Shown piece after piece: positions 9,973 to 20,855 of a DNA stretch of 64,000 bases. The notes under the pieces are model-generated. The model did not search any database. It was not told where the DNA came from and saw only the letters and a program-made list of their open reading frames with translations. Made by a program: the position numbers and the translations under genes. The stretch spans positions 296,920 through 360,919 of the forward strand of contig JAGFNQ010000703.1 in the NCBI GenBank assembly GCA_024364735.1, read 5' to 3'. Position 1 is the stretch's first letter. Every line of letters begins with the position of its first letter. This DNA comes from Boesenbergia rotunda. Taxonomy: Eukaryota; Streptophyta; Magnoliopsida; Zingiberales; Zingiberaceae.

Positions 9973-11805
9973 ATGTTCCCATCTACTTATCAGCAGCCGT
10001 GTCAACAATTCCAACAAAACCAGCAACCAAATCAAGATTTCCAACATTCCTATGCAAATTTTCAACAACCAATGCAGTTTTTTCAGCCTAATTGTCAGCC
10101 AAGTCAGCCTTTCCAGTTCCAGCAGCCAAGTCAACCAAATTTCCAACAATTTCAGGAAGGGTAGCCACAATTTCAGAGTTTCGATCAACAAATTCAGCAA
10201 TTTCAGCTACCATGTCAACAATTTCAGCCACCACAATCATTTCAACCGCAATTCCAACAATTTCAGCCGAATTTTCAGCCAATTCAACCAATTTTCCAGA
10301 ATTTTCAAAATGGGCAGCCTTTCCAAAATTTTCAGCCCAATCAACAAAATTTTCAGCAAGAGTTTCAGCCCCAGTTTCAGCAATTTCAGCCTTCTAATCC
10401 GAATTTCCAGCCTACATTTCAGCAATTCGAACCTCAATTCCAGCCTTATCAACAGGGGCAGCAAGTGTGTCAAACATTTCAGCAAGATCCGTCTCAAAAC
10501 CAGCCATTTTATCAGCCCACACAGCCCTTGAATCAAAATTTTCAGCCTTACAACCAAGGGTTTCAAAATCAGAATTTTCAGCCCTTGCCACAGAATTTTC
10601 CACACCAAAATCAGAACTTTCAAGGCTACAACTCCCAGCAAAGTTTCCAAGAATATCAGCCCTCTAATCAGTCCTTTAATCAGCCCCAAAATCCATGTTT
10701 TCAACAAAATCAGCAAGCTCCACCATTTCAGCCAACTAATTCATCCTTTCAAAATCAATCATGGAGCTATGCTAACCAAGGAGGCTATGGGAGTTCTAGT
10801 GCAGGAAATGTGCTCCAACAGAAGGTCGAGGAAATGTTGCAACAAGTTATGCAACAACAAAGGGTGGAGGAGATAGTTCAACAAGTTTTACTATATCATC
10901 AACAAGAGAAACAAAGGCAAGCCCAAAAATCAGAACAATCCCCCGGAGTTGGTTTTATATCAGTTCAAGGTGACCCTAGCGCATGGCCAAGTCCTTCTTC
11001 AAGTAATCTTGCACATTTGATAGAAGAAGAAGAAGATGACGTACTCATCAAAGTCTGGGCACCTACAGCATGCATTCCTCCGGAGACTCCTACTCAAAAT
11101 CCATTGCCAAATTTTTCAGCTCAAGAAGAAGAAACTGAAGCTCCACAGGACCATTCTAGACTTTTATTTTCTGATGATAGTATTATTGATGGTCCTAATC
11201 TTTCTAATATTGTTGCTGCAGATATTACAGGAGAATGCATAGGAGATGATTCCATAGGTGTAGGGGACTGCACTAAGCCCCAGGGACCACCACAAGATTT
11301 AGAGAATGAACCAGAAAGTGTAGGGACTTGCATGGTGGAAGCAAGCACCCAAGGATCACCAGTTGATTGTCCACCAGAGTCTGAGGCTGAAGAGGATCAT
11401 GTACTTGACCAGGAGGAAGCCATGGACACATCTACCCTTGTAGAACCTCCAGGTATTCTCCAGCACGCTCAGGTAAGTATTTCTCCCCTTTCTTCAGAAA
11501 ACTGCAGTGAGGTACCTAGTGCTGATGTTATTGATTCTGATGAGTTTATTGATATACCTTGTGTAGAAAGTGTTTGTGAAAATCCAATAGAGGTACCAAA
11601 CATTGATTTCATTGATTATCATGCATTACTTGATACATCTCCTGTAGATATGGATAGCGAAATAATTTTAGAGGCACCTATAATTGATGTTGTTTTTTAT
11701 GATGAATCACTTAATACATCTTTTGTGGATATGGATAGTGAAAATTTTTTAGAAGTGCCTGAAATTGATGTTATTTATTTTGATGAGTCTCTTGCTATAT
11801 GCTGA
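9973..11805 (+). CDS. Gln/Phe-rich protein with acidic 27-residue repeats (one in-frame stop)
   Basis: I do not recognise this protein. ATG at 9973 opens a frame that runs to 11805 with a single TAG at 10162-10164; CAG-to-TAG is the simplest cause, since Gln surrounds it. The first roughly 270 residues are almost entirely Gln, Phe, Pro and Asn (FQQFQPNFQP-like), a prion-like low-complexity composition. Then comes a short helix-forming stretch (VEEMLQQVMQQQRVEEIVQQ), an acidic region, and from about 11500 repeats of about 27 residues with core E-x-P-x-I-D-x-I-x-x-D-x-x-L-D. The repeats continue past the TGA at 11803-11805 in the +1 frame, so the original protein extended to 12385. No zinc knuckle or retroviral enzyme motif is visible. 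It occupies the gag position of a non-autonomous element; an RNA-binding or particle-forming role is inference only. Confidence 0.7.
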
Positions 11806-12385
11806 GGTTGAATGTGAAAAACTTTTGGAGATATCTGATATTGATTTGATTGGCTCTGACACATTACTTGATATACCCTTGATTGAAAATAATTGTGAAA
11901 TTTCTATTGATGAGCCAGAAATTGATTTCTTTATTTGTGATAAGTATCTTGATGCAAATTTGGTAGGAAATAATTTTAAAAATTTCATTGAGGCACCAGA
12001 ATTTGATTTAATTGAACATGATGCAGTTTTGGATTCATTTGATGCAGAGACTGAACTTATATCATTTCTTTCTGATCCTGAACGCTTGAGAGAGGTATTA
12101 CATTGTTTTACAGGGTCCAGAAGACTTCAGGAGTGGGTACTCCAACTGAACAGACTCCAGCCTCCTGGAAGGACTTCTGAAAGATATAAAGAAGGAGGAG
12201 ATGATTTTGCGTTAATTCGAAGAACTCCATTCCTTCAATGGATTTTAAACCTGAATCGCCTGAGGCCACCAGAGCAATTTTTTGTAAAGTTTAAGTGTGG
12301 GGGAGTCCCAAATCTCCCAGCCATCCAGACTCCTCCACTACCAAGATGGAGGCTACTTCTGGATAGACTCCGTCCACCAGAATAA
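11806..12385 (+). pseudogene. C-terminal continuation: acidic repeats and three W...NRLRPPE repeats
   Basis: In the frame one base off from 9973-11805, the acidic repeats continue (KLLEISDIDLIGSDTLLDIP, EPEIDFFICDKYLDANL, EAPEFDLIEHDAVLDSF). A Trp-containing motif then follows three times: LQEWVLQLNRLQPPG, LQWILNLNRLRPPE, PRWRLLLDRLRPPE. The frame stops with TAA just after the last PPE. The repeat phase carries straight across the frame change, so a one-base indel near 11800 most likely split one ancestral ORF. I know no named domain matching the NRLRPPE repeat. Confidence 0.65.
12291..12306 (+). other. Polypurine-tract-like motif, internal copy 1
   Basis: TTAAGTGTGGGGGAGT, identical to the tract adjoining the 3' LTR at 15000-15015, overlapping the coding frame near its 3' end. 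Confidence 0.75.
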
Positions 12386-14058
12386 AGGGGAGTTTGTTCC
12401 TTTTCGTATTTTCTTTTATTTTATCTTTCATTTTCATGCTTCCTAGAATTAGAATTTTCCTTTGAACTGAGTCTTTGTAAATAAATGCATGTTATTTCTT
12501 TTGTCACTTTTTCTTGCATGAGTAGAAATAAAAGTATCCCTCTAGGTTATCCCATAGCATTTTAGAGTCTTTTGAAAATAAATTAAATTTGGTTGTTTAA
12601 ACTTAGGATTTGAGATCATGGATGAAATCTTGGATGCTTGAATACTACTTTGCTTTAGATGCTTGATTGAGGAGTTGAGATGAATCATTTGCACCTAGTG
12701 AGAATTAGCCTTATATTTGTGACACACATGTTATTAAACTCTAGAACTTGCTTAGGTTCTTTCAAAACCATATTTCAATGATTGGATCACATCTATAGAG
12801 GCTAATCAATTTGTTTCCCTTTCCACATCAATTTTTAGCAATAATCATGTTTATTCCATTTTTCTCTACTTATTTCTTACTCTTACCCTCACTTTTCTTT
12901 GGACTTGTTGTTTGATTTGTTTCTAATGTTATTTTGCCCGAGACGGACAAAGATTTAAGTGTGGGGGAGTGACTAAAGTTTTGGATGTATTTCATGTCAA
13001 AAAGAAAAAAAAATTTGCCAAGGTGAAGCCAAAAGGTGCCAAGTGAGTTGAATTTGGTGTCAAAAATAAGCAAGAAGTATTGGTTAAGGATGGAAACAAT
13101 TGAGGCATTCAGATTTCCCCATCATTCTTTGAAGATCCAAGTGGAGAGCAATATAAAAAAATCTGCATTGAAGAAGAAAAAAAAAATGGCACACAAAGAA
13201 AAAAAAACTGTGCCAAAGAAAGAAAATCTGTGAAACTATATTGGGACTGAAGTGATTAGGCTCAAGATGGAATTATGGAGTTAGAATCAGCAACACTTTG
13301 TTAAGGGACTGATTTAAAGCTGTGCAATTTGAAGTCAAGGTGGAAATTGGTGCAAAACAGAAAAAAATTTGTGAGGTCAGTAATTGAAGTGCAGCTGGGC
13401 TAATATGAGCTGAAACTGAGTTTATTGCAATGTTTGCTGATAAGAACTTCAGCCAAATCATTCGACAGCTATCAGAGATTGTGGAGAGCAATTAAATGGA
13501 GAATATAAGCTGAGAATGCAGTAGAAAAGCAGAGAAATCAGATGGAATGTTAGTAAGACAGTTTTTGTATCAACTTGAGACTTGATTTGATTTTCTGAAG
13601 CTGTGAATTGAAGAAATAAGTACACAAATCTATCAGAATCTATCAGAAATGTTGAGTGTCTCCACTGCTGATCAAAACTGAAAGAAATGCAGCTGCTAGG
13701 GTTTTCAGATCAGACCTGAAAAAGACAAGAAAAAAAAATAGTTTGGAATGAATTCTCCACTACTAGCTGAATTACTGCTGCTAATACCCGGGAATTTGCA
13801 GGGATGAAGAGCCTGACAATTCTAGCTTCTTAGAATGGATTGTGTGCTGATGAATCTGTTGAAGAACTGCTGTAAATTCGCAAGGAAGAAAAATCAGTGT
13901 GGATGGAATCAAAACAGGGATTGAAGCATTTAAATCTGCCATTTCCAATTGATGCAACTTGCTGTCACGAATCAGATTGGAATGTGGAGTTGTAATCTGA
14001 AATAGGAAATTGTGTTCCTGATCTGAAAGGTTCCATTAGCTGACCATAGCAGCTGGGG

Positions 14059-14093
<35 letters not shown>

Positions 14094-14999
14094 AACAGAT
14101 TGAAAAAGGAAGAAAAACAGAAAAAAAAACAAGTTGATACAAGGAAGTTCGGCACCATTGAATTCAGTGGAATTTTTCTCATCCAAATCCAAGCCTTGCA
14201 ATCCATTACATTCTGAATTTGCTAGAGAGAAAGAAGAGAGAAAATCAGAGAAGAAGAAAGAAAAGAAAACAAAGAAGCAAGTGGCACACCTTTGAAATTT
14301 CGGCACCATGAAATCATTGAAGTTTCTTTCATCCAAATTGAAGATTTGTTCCACCATCATTCTGACCTTACAAGAGAGAAAGAAAGAAAGAAAAAAAAAT
14401 CTGAGAAAAGAGTGAAAGAAGTAAGGTTGGCACAAAAATTGAAACTTGGCACATTGAGATCAAAAAGGGTTTTTCATCCAAATCAAAGGACTTTATTCAA
14501 GTTTTACTCCGCCATACTTTTGATATCATTAGAGGACTGTTACGATGGGGCAAAGCACATTGGAAATATTTTTAAGCAACCAAGTCTCCCACTCCATCAA
14601 TTTTTCCATTTCCTTAATTTTTACTCCATTTCTCACCATTTTTCATGTTTTCATTCGTTTTTATAGATGTTGATCCTATTCATGATTAATGGTAGAGATT
14701 AGATAACAAGCAAGCATATGGTAGTGCAAGAAGCATGTGTGTATGAGTGAGCTCCACTTCCATCACCAACTTAGAACTTAAGAAAGAGCCACCAAAACTT
14801 CCCTTGAAAGGCTAGTGATTTAAATTCATCTCAATGACTCATGATTGATGAAAAGGCTAAGTTGTTGATTTAAGGACAAGATACTAATCCATAGAGCTTA
14901 GATTTATGATGATTGCTTCTAATTTTTTTCATTTGCTTCTAATTATGCTTAAGGAAACCTAAGGGATACTTACTTATTAGTTTCGCGAGACGCTCAAGG
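12386..14999 (+). other. Non-coding internal region of Athila/Tat-like element
   Basis: No credible gene. It contains a second internal polypurine-like motif (12955-12970), an (AT)n microsatellite at about 14060-14089, A-rich and GAAA-rich runs, and a degenerate tandem repeat of about 145 bases near 14150, 14300 and 14446 (GGCACCAT...TTTCATCCAAAT...GAGAGAAAGAA). Confidence 0.7.
12955..12970 (+). other. Polypurine-tract-like motif, internal copy 2
   Basis: TTAAGTGTGGGGGAGT again. The preceding GCCCGAGACGGACAAAGA resembles the GCGAGACGCTCAAGG before the terminal tract, so more than the 16-base core is shared. Confidence 0.75.
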
Positions 15000-15015
15000 T
15001 TAAGTGTGGGGGAGT
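15000..15015 (+). other. Polypurine tract of Athila/Tat-like element
   Basis: TTAAGTGTGGGGGAGT immediately precedes the 3' LTR start TGATAAGC at 15016, the position required for plus-strand DNA priming. Confidence 0.92.
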
Positions 15016-18000
15016 TGATAAGCACCATTTTATTGATTATTTTAATTGCTAAAATCCATGTTTGACCCATGTTTTTATTGCTTAATTATGATTTTACCCT
15101 AGGTTTTGGAACTTTATCTTATTTTGGACTTAATTGCAAAATTACACATTTTTGGATTATTTGGCCACTAATTTTTTGATATATTTTTGTAGGCATGAAA
15201 GGATCCTGGACCTAGGGCATATTGGGTCAAACTTGAGTCGGATGTGAACCGGATCGAATTATCAAGCTTACAATTAATCCGGGCCGTCCGATTCAAGAGC
15301 GGCTAGATCTGAGCCATCCGGGACGATCTGAAGCAATTCGAGCTAGGGTTAGGGTTGATCAAGCTCTATGATCAAGATCTGAAGGTTCATTCCAATCAGA
15401 GCTAAATCAACCGTTGGATCAAGCAAGGAGGGCTCTAGAGCGTCCATTCACAGATAGAGTTGATCTGGACCATCCGTTGTACATCTGGAGGATCCGAGCT
15501 ACCACAAGGCAGATCCTGACCCCAGATCATCATCATAAAAGTTTGGCTAAAATCAGACCAAGATCTACCGTTGGATCTTCTCAAATTAATCACAGCCGTC
15601 CATCGATTCCTATTTAATCAGAAACTCTGCCCAGCTCTTCCCTGTCGCGTCTTCGCCGCAAGCTTCCATTTCTTCGAGTTTTCAGCTAGTTCTTCATTTT
15701 TTCTTCAATCCGAGGCGCGGCCACCACAATTTCTTCACTATCTTGTGTTCTAGGTCATTAGGAAGACTCATCTGTGAAGTTTCCAGCCTCAAATTGTCCA
15801 AGAAATAGGGCTGTTGAGAGGTTTCCGCAGTTCTACCATTTGATACCTTAGGATCGGCTGTGCTCTATTACCTTCCACCGAAGCTATCCAGAGGGGTTCC
15901 CTGAGTAGCTTTGATCATCATCCACTCACCAATTCACGCGAACGCAGTTAAATCCAAGAAATCGAATGGAAGTTTTAGATTTGAGCAAGTTGAGCTGAAT
16001 TCAAGCGCAGATTGAGTTTTCTCATTGATTTGTTGAGCTTGCGGGTTCGAGGCTCACACTTGCGTGACGAACAAGGAGAATTCGAGCTAGGGAAGGATTG
16101 GGGTTTAGTTTTCTCATTGTAATTTCGTTTATTAGCTGTAATTTCCATTACTGCTGAAGTTTAGTTTCTGTTTTGGTTTCAGAATTGGTTAACTTCATTT
16201 ACTGCATAGTTTCTGCTTAATTAGGGTTCAAATCTTCAAGTTTGATAGTTAGGGAATGTTTGTAGTGGATAATCGCTTTAGATTCAGTTTTATTTTCTGT
16301 TTTCCGGCTCATATATCAGAACTCCCTGTTTTCTGTTCCTGCGTATCAGTAATTTCAGCAAGTTCTAGTTAGCTTTTCTGAATTTATATCCAGTAATGAT
16401 TAGCCAATTTTAAGCGTGTCTGAATGGTAGATTAGTACATTGAATTCAACTTGTTGGATTGCTAATTTGGCATTTAATTTAGTGCTGCAATAATGCATCA
16501 GAATCTGCATTTGTGTCCATCCTACATCAGTTTCTGCACAATCGGCAGTTCAGAGGTGTTTCAACCTCAGTTCATGCATTTGCATCAATTAAAATTGAGT
16601 TCTTAGGAATCTTATATGGGCAATAGATTGGAGAATTGATTTCAGTCGTTTGTTTGAATTTTAGCATCCACTTAGTTTCTGAATTGCTGCACAACAGTTT
16701 CAATTTCTGTACAGCATTTGCCTTCTGAATTTCTTGCACTCGATTACAGCCATTGCCTTCTATTTTCAATGTCCTGCATAGCAGCTTTGGTATCCTGATC
16801 CGGAATCTTTGTATCAACTGATTTCTGAAATCCCGATTCTGTTATCTGAAGGTTAACTGAAGTATTCTGAAAAAAACTGCAATTTCTGCAGTTTGTGTGC
16901 CAAGTTGTCTGATTTTTCATTTATCCCTGATTCCTTCATCCATTTACGCATGGAACTTTTATAATAGATGTTTTTCGAACTGATTTGATCAGCAATCATT
17001 CCTACCTTTGGTTCCAATTTTTTTGGCACATCAGTTCATGCATTTTGGTGGCAAGCTAACTCAAAATTCTGCACTTTGTATCAAGTGGAGAATTCAGCTC
17101 TGAGTGGAACCAAGTTAGCTAATTCTTTAGGGAGCTCTTGCCCTTGATTTCAGTTCCTTCTGCAATTCGAAATGCTATTGAGCTGTAACCTTCATTCCTG
17201 CCTTAATTCATTTCTGCACAGCATGTTTAGTTGCTGAATTTTCTGCATATTGTATCTAGGTAAGTTTAGCAAGGATTTGTATCAGTTTTCAATCGGGTTT
17301 TTATTGAATTGTTGAGCTCAAATCTAGTTACTTTGCAGTTGGTCTACTCTGAACTAGGTTTTGTCCTGTGTATCAGTAATTGATGTATCTGCCCAGTTTC
17401 GAATTCTGACTGCTGTTGGTTTCTGAATTTTACAGCATTGTTCCTTCCATTCTGCAGTTTGACTGTGTCCAGTTTTTGATCAGTTTTCAAAGTCCGAAAG
17501 TCTTCAATTGTCCCTGCGTATCACTGCATTGAGTAGTTTCATTCTAAGTCGTTGATAGTATTCTTGGCACATAAGTAAACAGCTTTGGCACAAGAACTTT
17601 CTCCTGCGTGCCAAGCTGTTTTGGCACTTGATTTGCATTGGGGTTGACTTTAGTGGAATTTCCCAAGTGGAACACAATCTGTAGTGAACTTTTGCAACTT
17701 GAATCAGTTTAATTCCCTAATTTTGACAACATTGCATTGGATGATTAATTGGTCTATTGGTTAAATGATAACTGGCTATCATTTGTTAAGTTCCATGATT
17801 GAGTTTTCCTTCATTCTCATTGTGTTTTCATTCTAATTTGAAACCCAAACCACATTCGAAACCCAAAATTCACAAACGACACCTAAATACAAGCGCGAAT
17901 CAAACAACGTCAACTAGCCCCGAGAAAAATATGACCTGTGACCCCTATATTACATTTTCATACTTTTGATTGTAAAAGGGTTTCCAGCTTTCATTTATTT

Positions 18001-18065
18001 CATTTTAAATTTGATGAGCCCATACATTTCGTGACAACTTTAATTAGTATATTTTGGGTCTGTCA
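15016..18065 (+). repeat. 3' LTR of Athila/Tat-like element
   Basis: 3050 bases, near-identical to 6754-9811. Visible differences are mainly C/T and G/A changes plus a few short indels, such as loss of TTTTTT bases near 16970 and of AC near 16540. It ends GGGTCTGTCA, followed by the CACGC target duplication. Confidence 0.93.
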
Positions 18066-18439
18066 CACGCTGGCATGGGAAAAGACCTAGTGGGACTAGG
18101 TGAAGTCCAGGTGGATCGGGAAGATCGCACGCTGGCATGGGAAAAGACCTAGTGGGACTAGGCACACCTAGTGGGACTAGGTGAAGTCCAGGTGGATCGG
18201 GGAGATCGCACGCTGGCATGGGAGAAGACCTAGTAGGACTAGGTGAAGTCCAGATGGATCGGGGAGATCGCATGCTGGCAAGGTGGAAATCTACCGAGAG
18301 ACTAGACCTAACTCGAGTGTTAGGCAAACCTGGTGGGGAATCAGGTTAAGGCCTAGTTGGGAACTAGGCAGAAGAAATCCAGGTTGGTCAAAGGAGTTGA
18401 TCGTGAAATCGAGGTTGGTCAAAGGGGTTGACCGTGAAT

Positions 18440-18775
18440 ACAAGTTAGGTTGGTCTCAATCGATTGGGTGATCGATTGGGTTGTTGTCTCGCGAGAACAA
18501 GAAGGATCTTAATCAATTGGGTAATTGATTAAGAGCAGTGGTAATCGATTGGGTAATTGATTAAGAGTAGTGGTAATCGATTGGGTAATCGATTAAGAGA
18601 GTTTTGTTGCGAGAACAGAAGGTGGCTGAATCGATTGGGTAATTGATTCAGCCTTCCCTTAATCGATTGGTCAATCGATTAAGGGCAGTGGTAATCGATT
18701 GGCTAATCGATTCAGGTTCAAAAACTAGCCGTTGAACGGCTAAGATGACGTGGTAATCGATTGGGTAATCGATTA
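18440..18775. repeat. AATCGATT palindrome array in gag-only Copia LTR
   Basis: Repeated units of TAATCGATT-GGGT-AATCGATTA type, each an inverted repeat with a 3-5 base loop. The same array is in the 3' LTR at 23260-23645, with extra units. A few related palindromes occur in the untranslated region at 22030-22215. Confidence 0.88.
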
Positions 18776-19236
18776 GGAAACCCTAGGCGTCGGGTATAAG
18801 GGTTTTCACGCAGGTTTTGAGCCACAACTCTTCTCCCCTTTTTCCTCCTTCATTGGTGCCATCTCAAGGGAAGTCTTGGAGGTTTTTGCTGCTGCATTTC
18901 CAAGATTCTAGAGGCAACCACAAGCTTGAAGATAGCAAGGAAAGCAAAGAGAGTTTATTCATTGTAAATCTTGTAAGATTTCATTTGTATTTTGCTTTGT
19001 TTCTTGTTGTATCTTCTTGAAAGCTTGTAAGAGGTTTCTCCACCTCAAGAAGGAGATCTTTCATAGTGTATGAGAGAGTGAGGAGAGTGGATCCTTGGAT
19101 TAGTCACCCGACCGGGGTGGATACCAAGTAAAATCCAATGTGTTAGCATTGCTTGAAGTCTTCCGCCGCGACAAATCATCTACAAGCAAATCGGAACTAA
19201 TCACCCCCCTCTAGCTTGTCTACCGGTCCTAACAAG

Positions 19237-19248
19237 TGGTATCAGAGC
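19237..19248 (+). other. Primer binding site, Met-tRNA type
   Basis: TGGTATCAGAGC two bases after the LTR end at 19234; the standard initiator Met-tRNA primer site of plant Copia elements. Confidence 0.92.
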
Positions 19249-19358
19249 AAGGTTGCTCTTCTTTGGACTCATCGCCAAGAGGGCAAGAGCTAGAGGAAGA
19301 AGAAGTTAGAAGAAACCTTAATTTCAAAAAGTCATCATAAGAGGGTTCAACTTCAAAA

Positions 19359-20855
19359 ATGGAGTTCGGCTACGACACCCGGGCACCTCCACCATTCGAC
19401 AAGGCAAATTTCGATCTTTGGAAGTCAAAGATTGAAAATTACTTCATGATGGAGATAGAGCAATGGTTTGCTCTAATGGAGGGTTTTGAAGCTCCAACAA
19501 GCACCAAAGGAAAGCTCCTCAAGAAAAGCAAATGGAATGAGGAGCAAATCAAGAGATGCGAGGTCAACGACAAAGTGACCAAGTTATTGGTCAATCTATT
19601 GCCAAGCACCATCTTGGACAAAATTGGAGAATTTCAAGATGCCAAAGAGCTTTGGAGCAAATTGGCAAGGCTTCATGAAAATCCCTCCACTGTACAAAGT
19701 CAAGAAAAATCCGAAGAGGGAAATTCATCAAGTGAAGAGGACTCGGAAGTTGAGAGGTGTTCAACATCCGAAGATGAAGCTCAAGAAGCCTCTACCTCAA
19801 GGGTTGAAGAGGAAATTCAAGAAGCCTCCACCTCTAGGATTGAGGGGGAGAAAAATGTGTCATTGGCATCAGATCATATGCAAGCTTCAACATCATATTC
19901 CAATGTCAATGAAGAAGAAGAAAGTGCCACCTCTACACCACATGAAGGTATAAAAATTTCAAGTTGTAAAAATAAAAATCATATCATTTGTTTTGAGTGT
20001 AGGGAAAAAGGGCACTATAAGAGTAAGTGTCCAAAATTGGTCAAGAAGAAGGTGCAAATGGCACCCAAGACCAAGGAGAAGGCAAAGGAGGTCGGCCCCG
20101 TGGCAAAGAAGGATAAGAAGCACATTGTGTGCTTCTCATGCAAGCAAAAAGGACATTATCGGAATCAATGTCCAAAGGGGAAGAAATCGACCAAGGCAAA
20201 AGGGAGGAGCTCAAATCAAGGGGGAGCCTCCAAGAACAAGACTAAGGTACCATGAGGTAATGGTACTTATTTAAATCATGATAATTTGCATGCTAAAAAT
20301 AATTATTATCATTTTAATGCAATTTATCATGAAAATAGGAGACATGAGAAACCTAAGGTAAACTATAGAGCTTTCCATGCTAGGACTACAAAATCTAAGG
20401 ATAGGGAACAAATTAGGAATTTCCAAGGTAGACCTACCCAATCCAAGGCTAAGAAAAATAATCACCAAGGCTATATTAGAAAACCAAGCCTTGAGGAGGT
20501 ATTGATTGAAAATCAAGTTTTGAGGTCAAAACTTGATAAATTAGAAAAATCCCTCAAAATAATAGAAAATCTATTTAAGGGATCTAAGGATCAAAACCTA
20601 GGTTTAGGAAATCAAGGACCTTCTAGGAGCAAGAAAGGTTTGGGGTACAAACCTAAGACTAAGGATGATGGTCCATCCTATCATAGAGTTCCATATAAAT
20701 ATGAAACTAAATCTAGGTCTAGGAGTCAAGTCAAGGTCGTAAGGGAAGCCATCCCTAGAGTTGACCAAGACAAGACCAACATGACTAAGGCTTCGGAAAA
20801 GCCTAAGAAAGTCTTTAGGAAGGTATCAAGGGAGGTCATCCCAGTGAATACCTAG
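19359..20855 (+). CDS. Copia gag with two zinc knuckles; in-frame TGA divides it
   Basis: Gag would package element RNA into virus-like particles. The first 298 residues (19359-20255) include an N-terminal gag region (FDLWKSKIENYFMMEIEQWF, AKELWSKLARLH), a Ser/Glu-rich middle, and two CX2CX4HX4C knuckles, CFECREKGHYKSKC and CFSCKQKGHYRNQC. TGA at 20253-20255 ends it, but the same frame stays open to 20855. That part is basic and contains a short coiled-coil (VLIENQVLRSKLDKLEKSL) and the GLGYKPKTK motif, which resembles IGYRPKEPSF near the gag end of the surrounding SIRE element. It was therefore probably one polypeptide. No protease, integrase or RT follows before the 3' LTR. Confidence 0.85.

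Larger units (their letters stand above)
6754..18065 (+). mobile_element. Non-autonomous Athila/Tat-like LTR retrotransposon, full length
   Basis: Complete 11.3 kb element: 5' LTR 6754-9811, internal region 9812-15015, 3' LTR 15016-18065, both LTRs TGATAAGC...CTGTCA. A perfect 5-bp target duplication, CACGC, flanks it (6749-6753 and 18066-18070). The primer site matches the end of tRNA-Asp, as in Athila/Tat-type gypsy elements, and the polypurine tract AAGTGTGGGGGAGT touches the 3' LTR. No protease, RT, RNase H or integrase is present; the only long reading frame is the Gln-rich/acidic-repeat protein at 9973-12385. It must rely on enzymes of a partner element. By eye the LTRs differ at roughly 25-30 positions in 3 kb, mostly transitions, indicating a recent insertion. 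Confidence 0.93.
6556..19234 (+). mobile_element. 5' LTR of gag-only Copia element (split by nested insertion)
   Basis: It begins TGTTGGTGCAATCTTGG at 6556 and ends CCGGTCCTAACA at 19234, just before a Met-tRNA primer site. After removing the nested 6754-18065 element and one copy of its target duplication, about 1362 bases remain, against 1364 for the 3' LTR (22742-24105). The two LTRs differ mainly in the number of short internal repeat units, for example an extra GATCGCACGCTGGCATGGG-type unit here. Confidence 0.92.

Noticed and set aside
10088..10716. Long minus-strand frames rich in Leu/Ile/Glu opposite the Gln-rich ORF
   Set aside because: They are antisense shadows of the repetitive FQ/PN codons; composition follows the plus strand exactly.
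14060..14089. (AT)n microsatellite as a regulatory element
   Set aside because: An ordinary dinucleotide repeat in non-coding transposon sequence.
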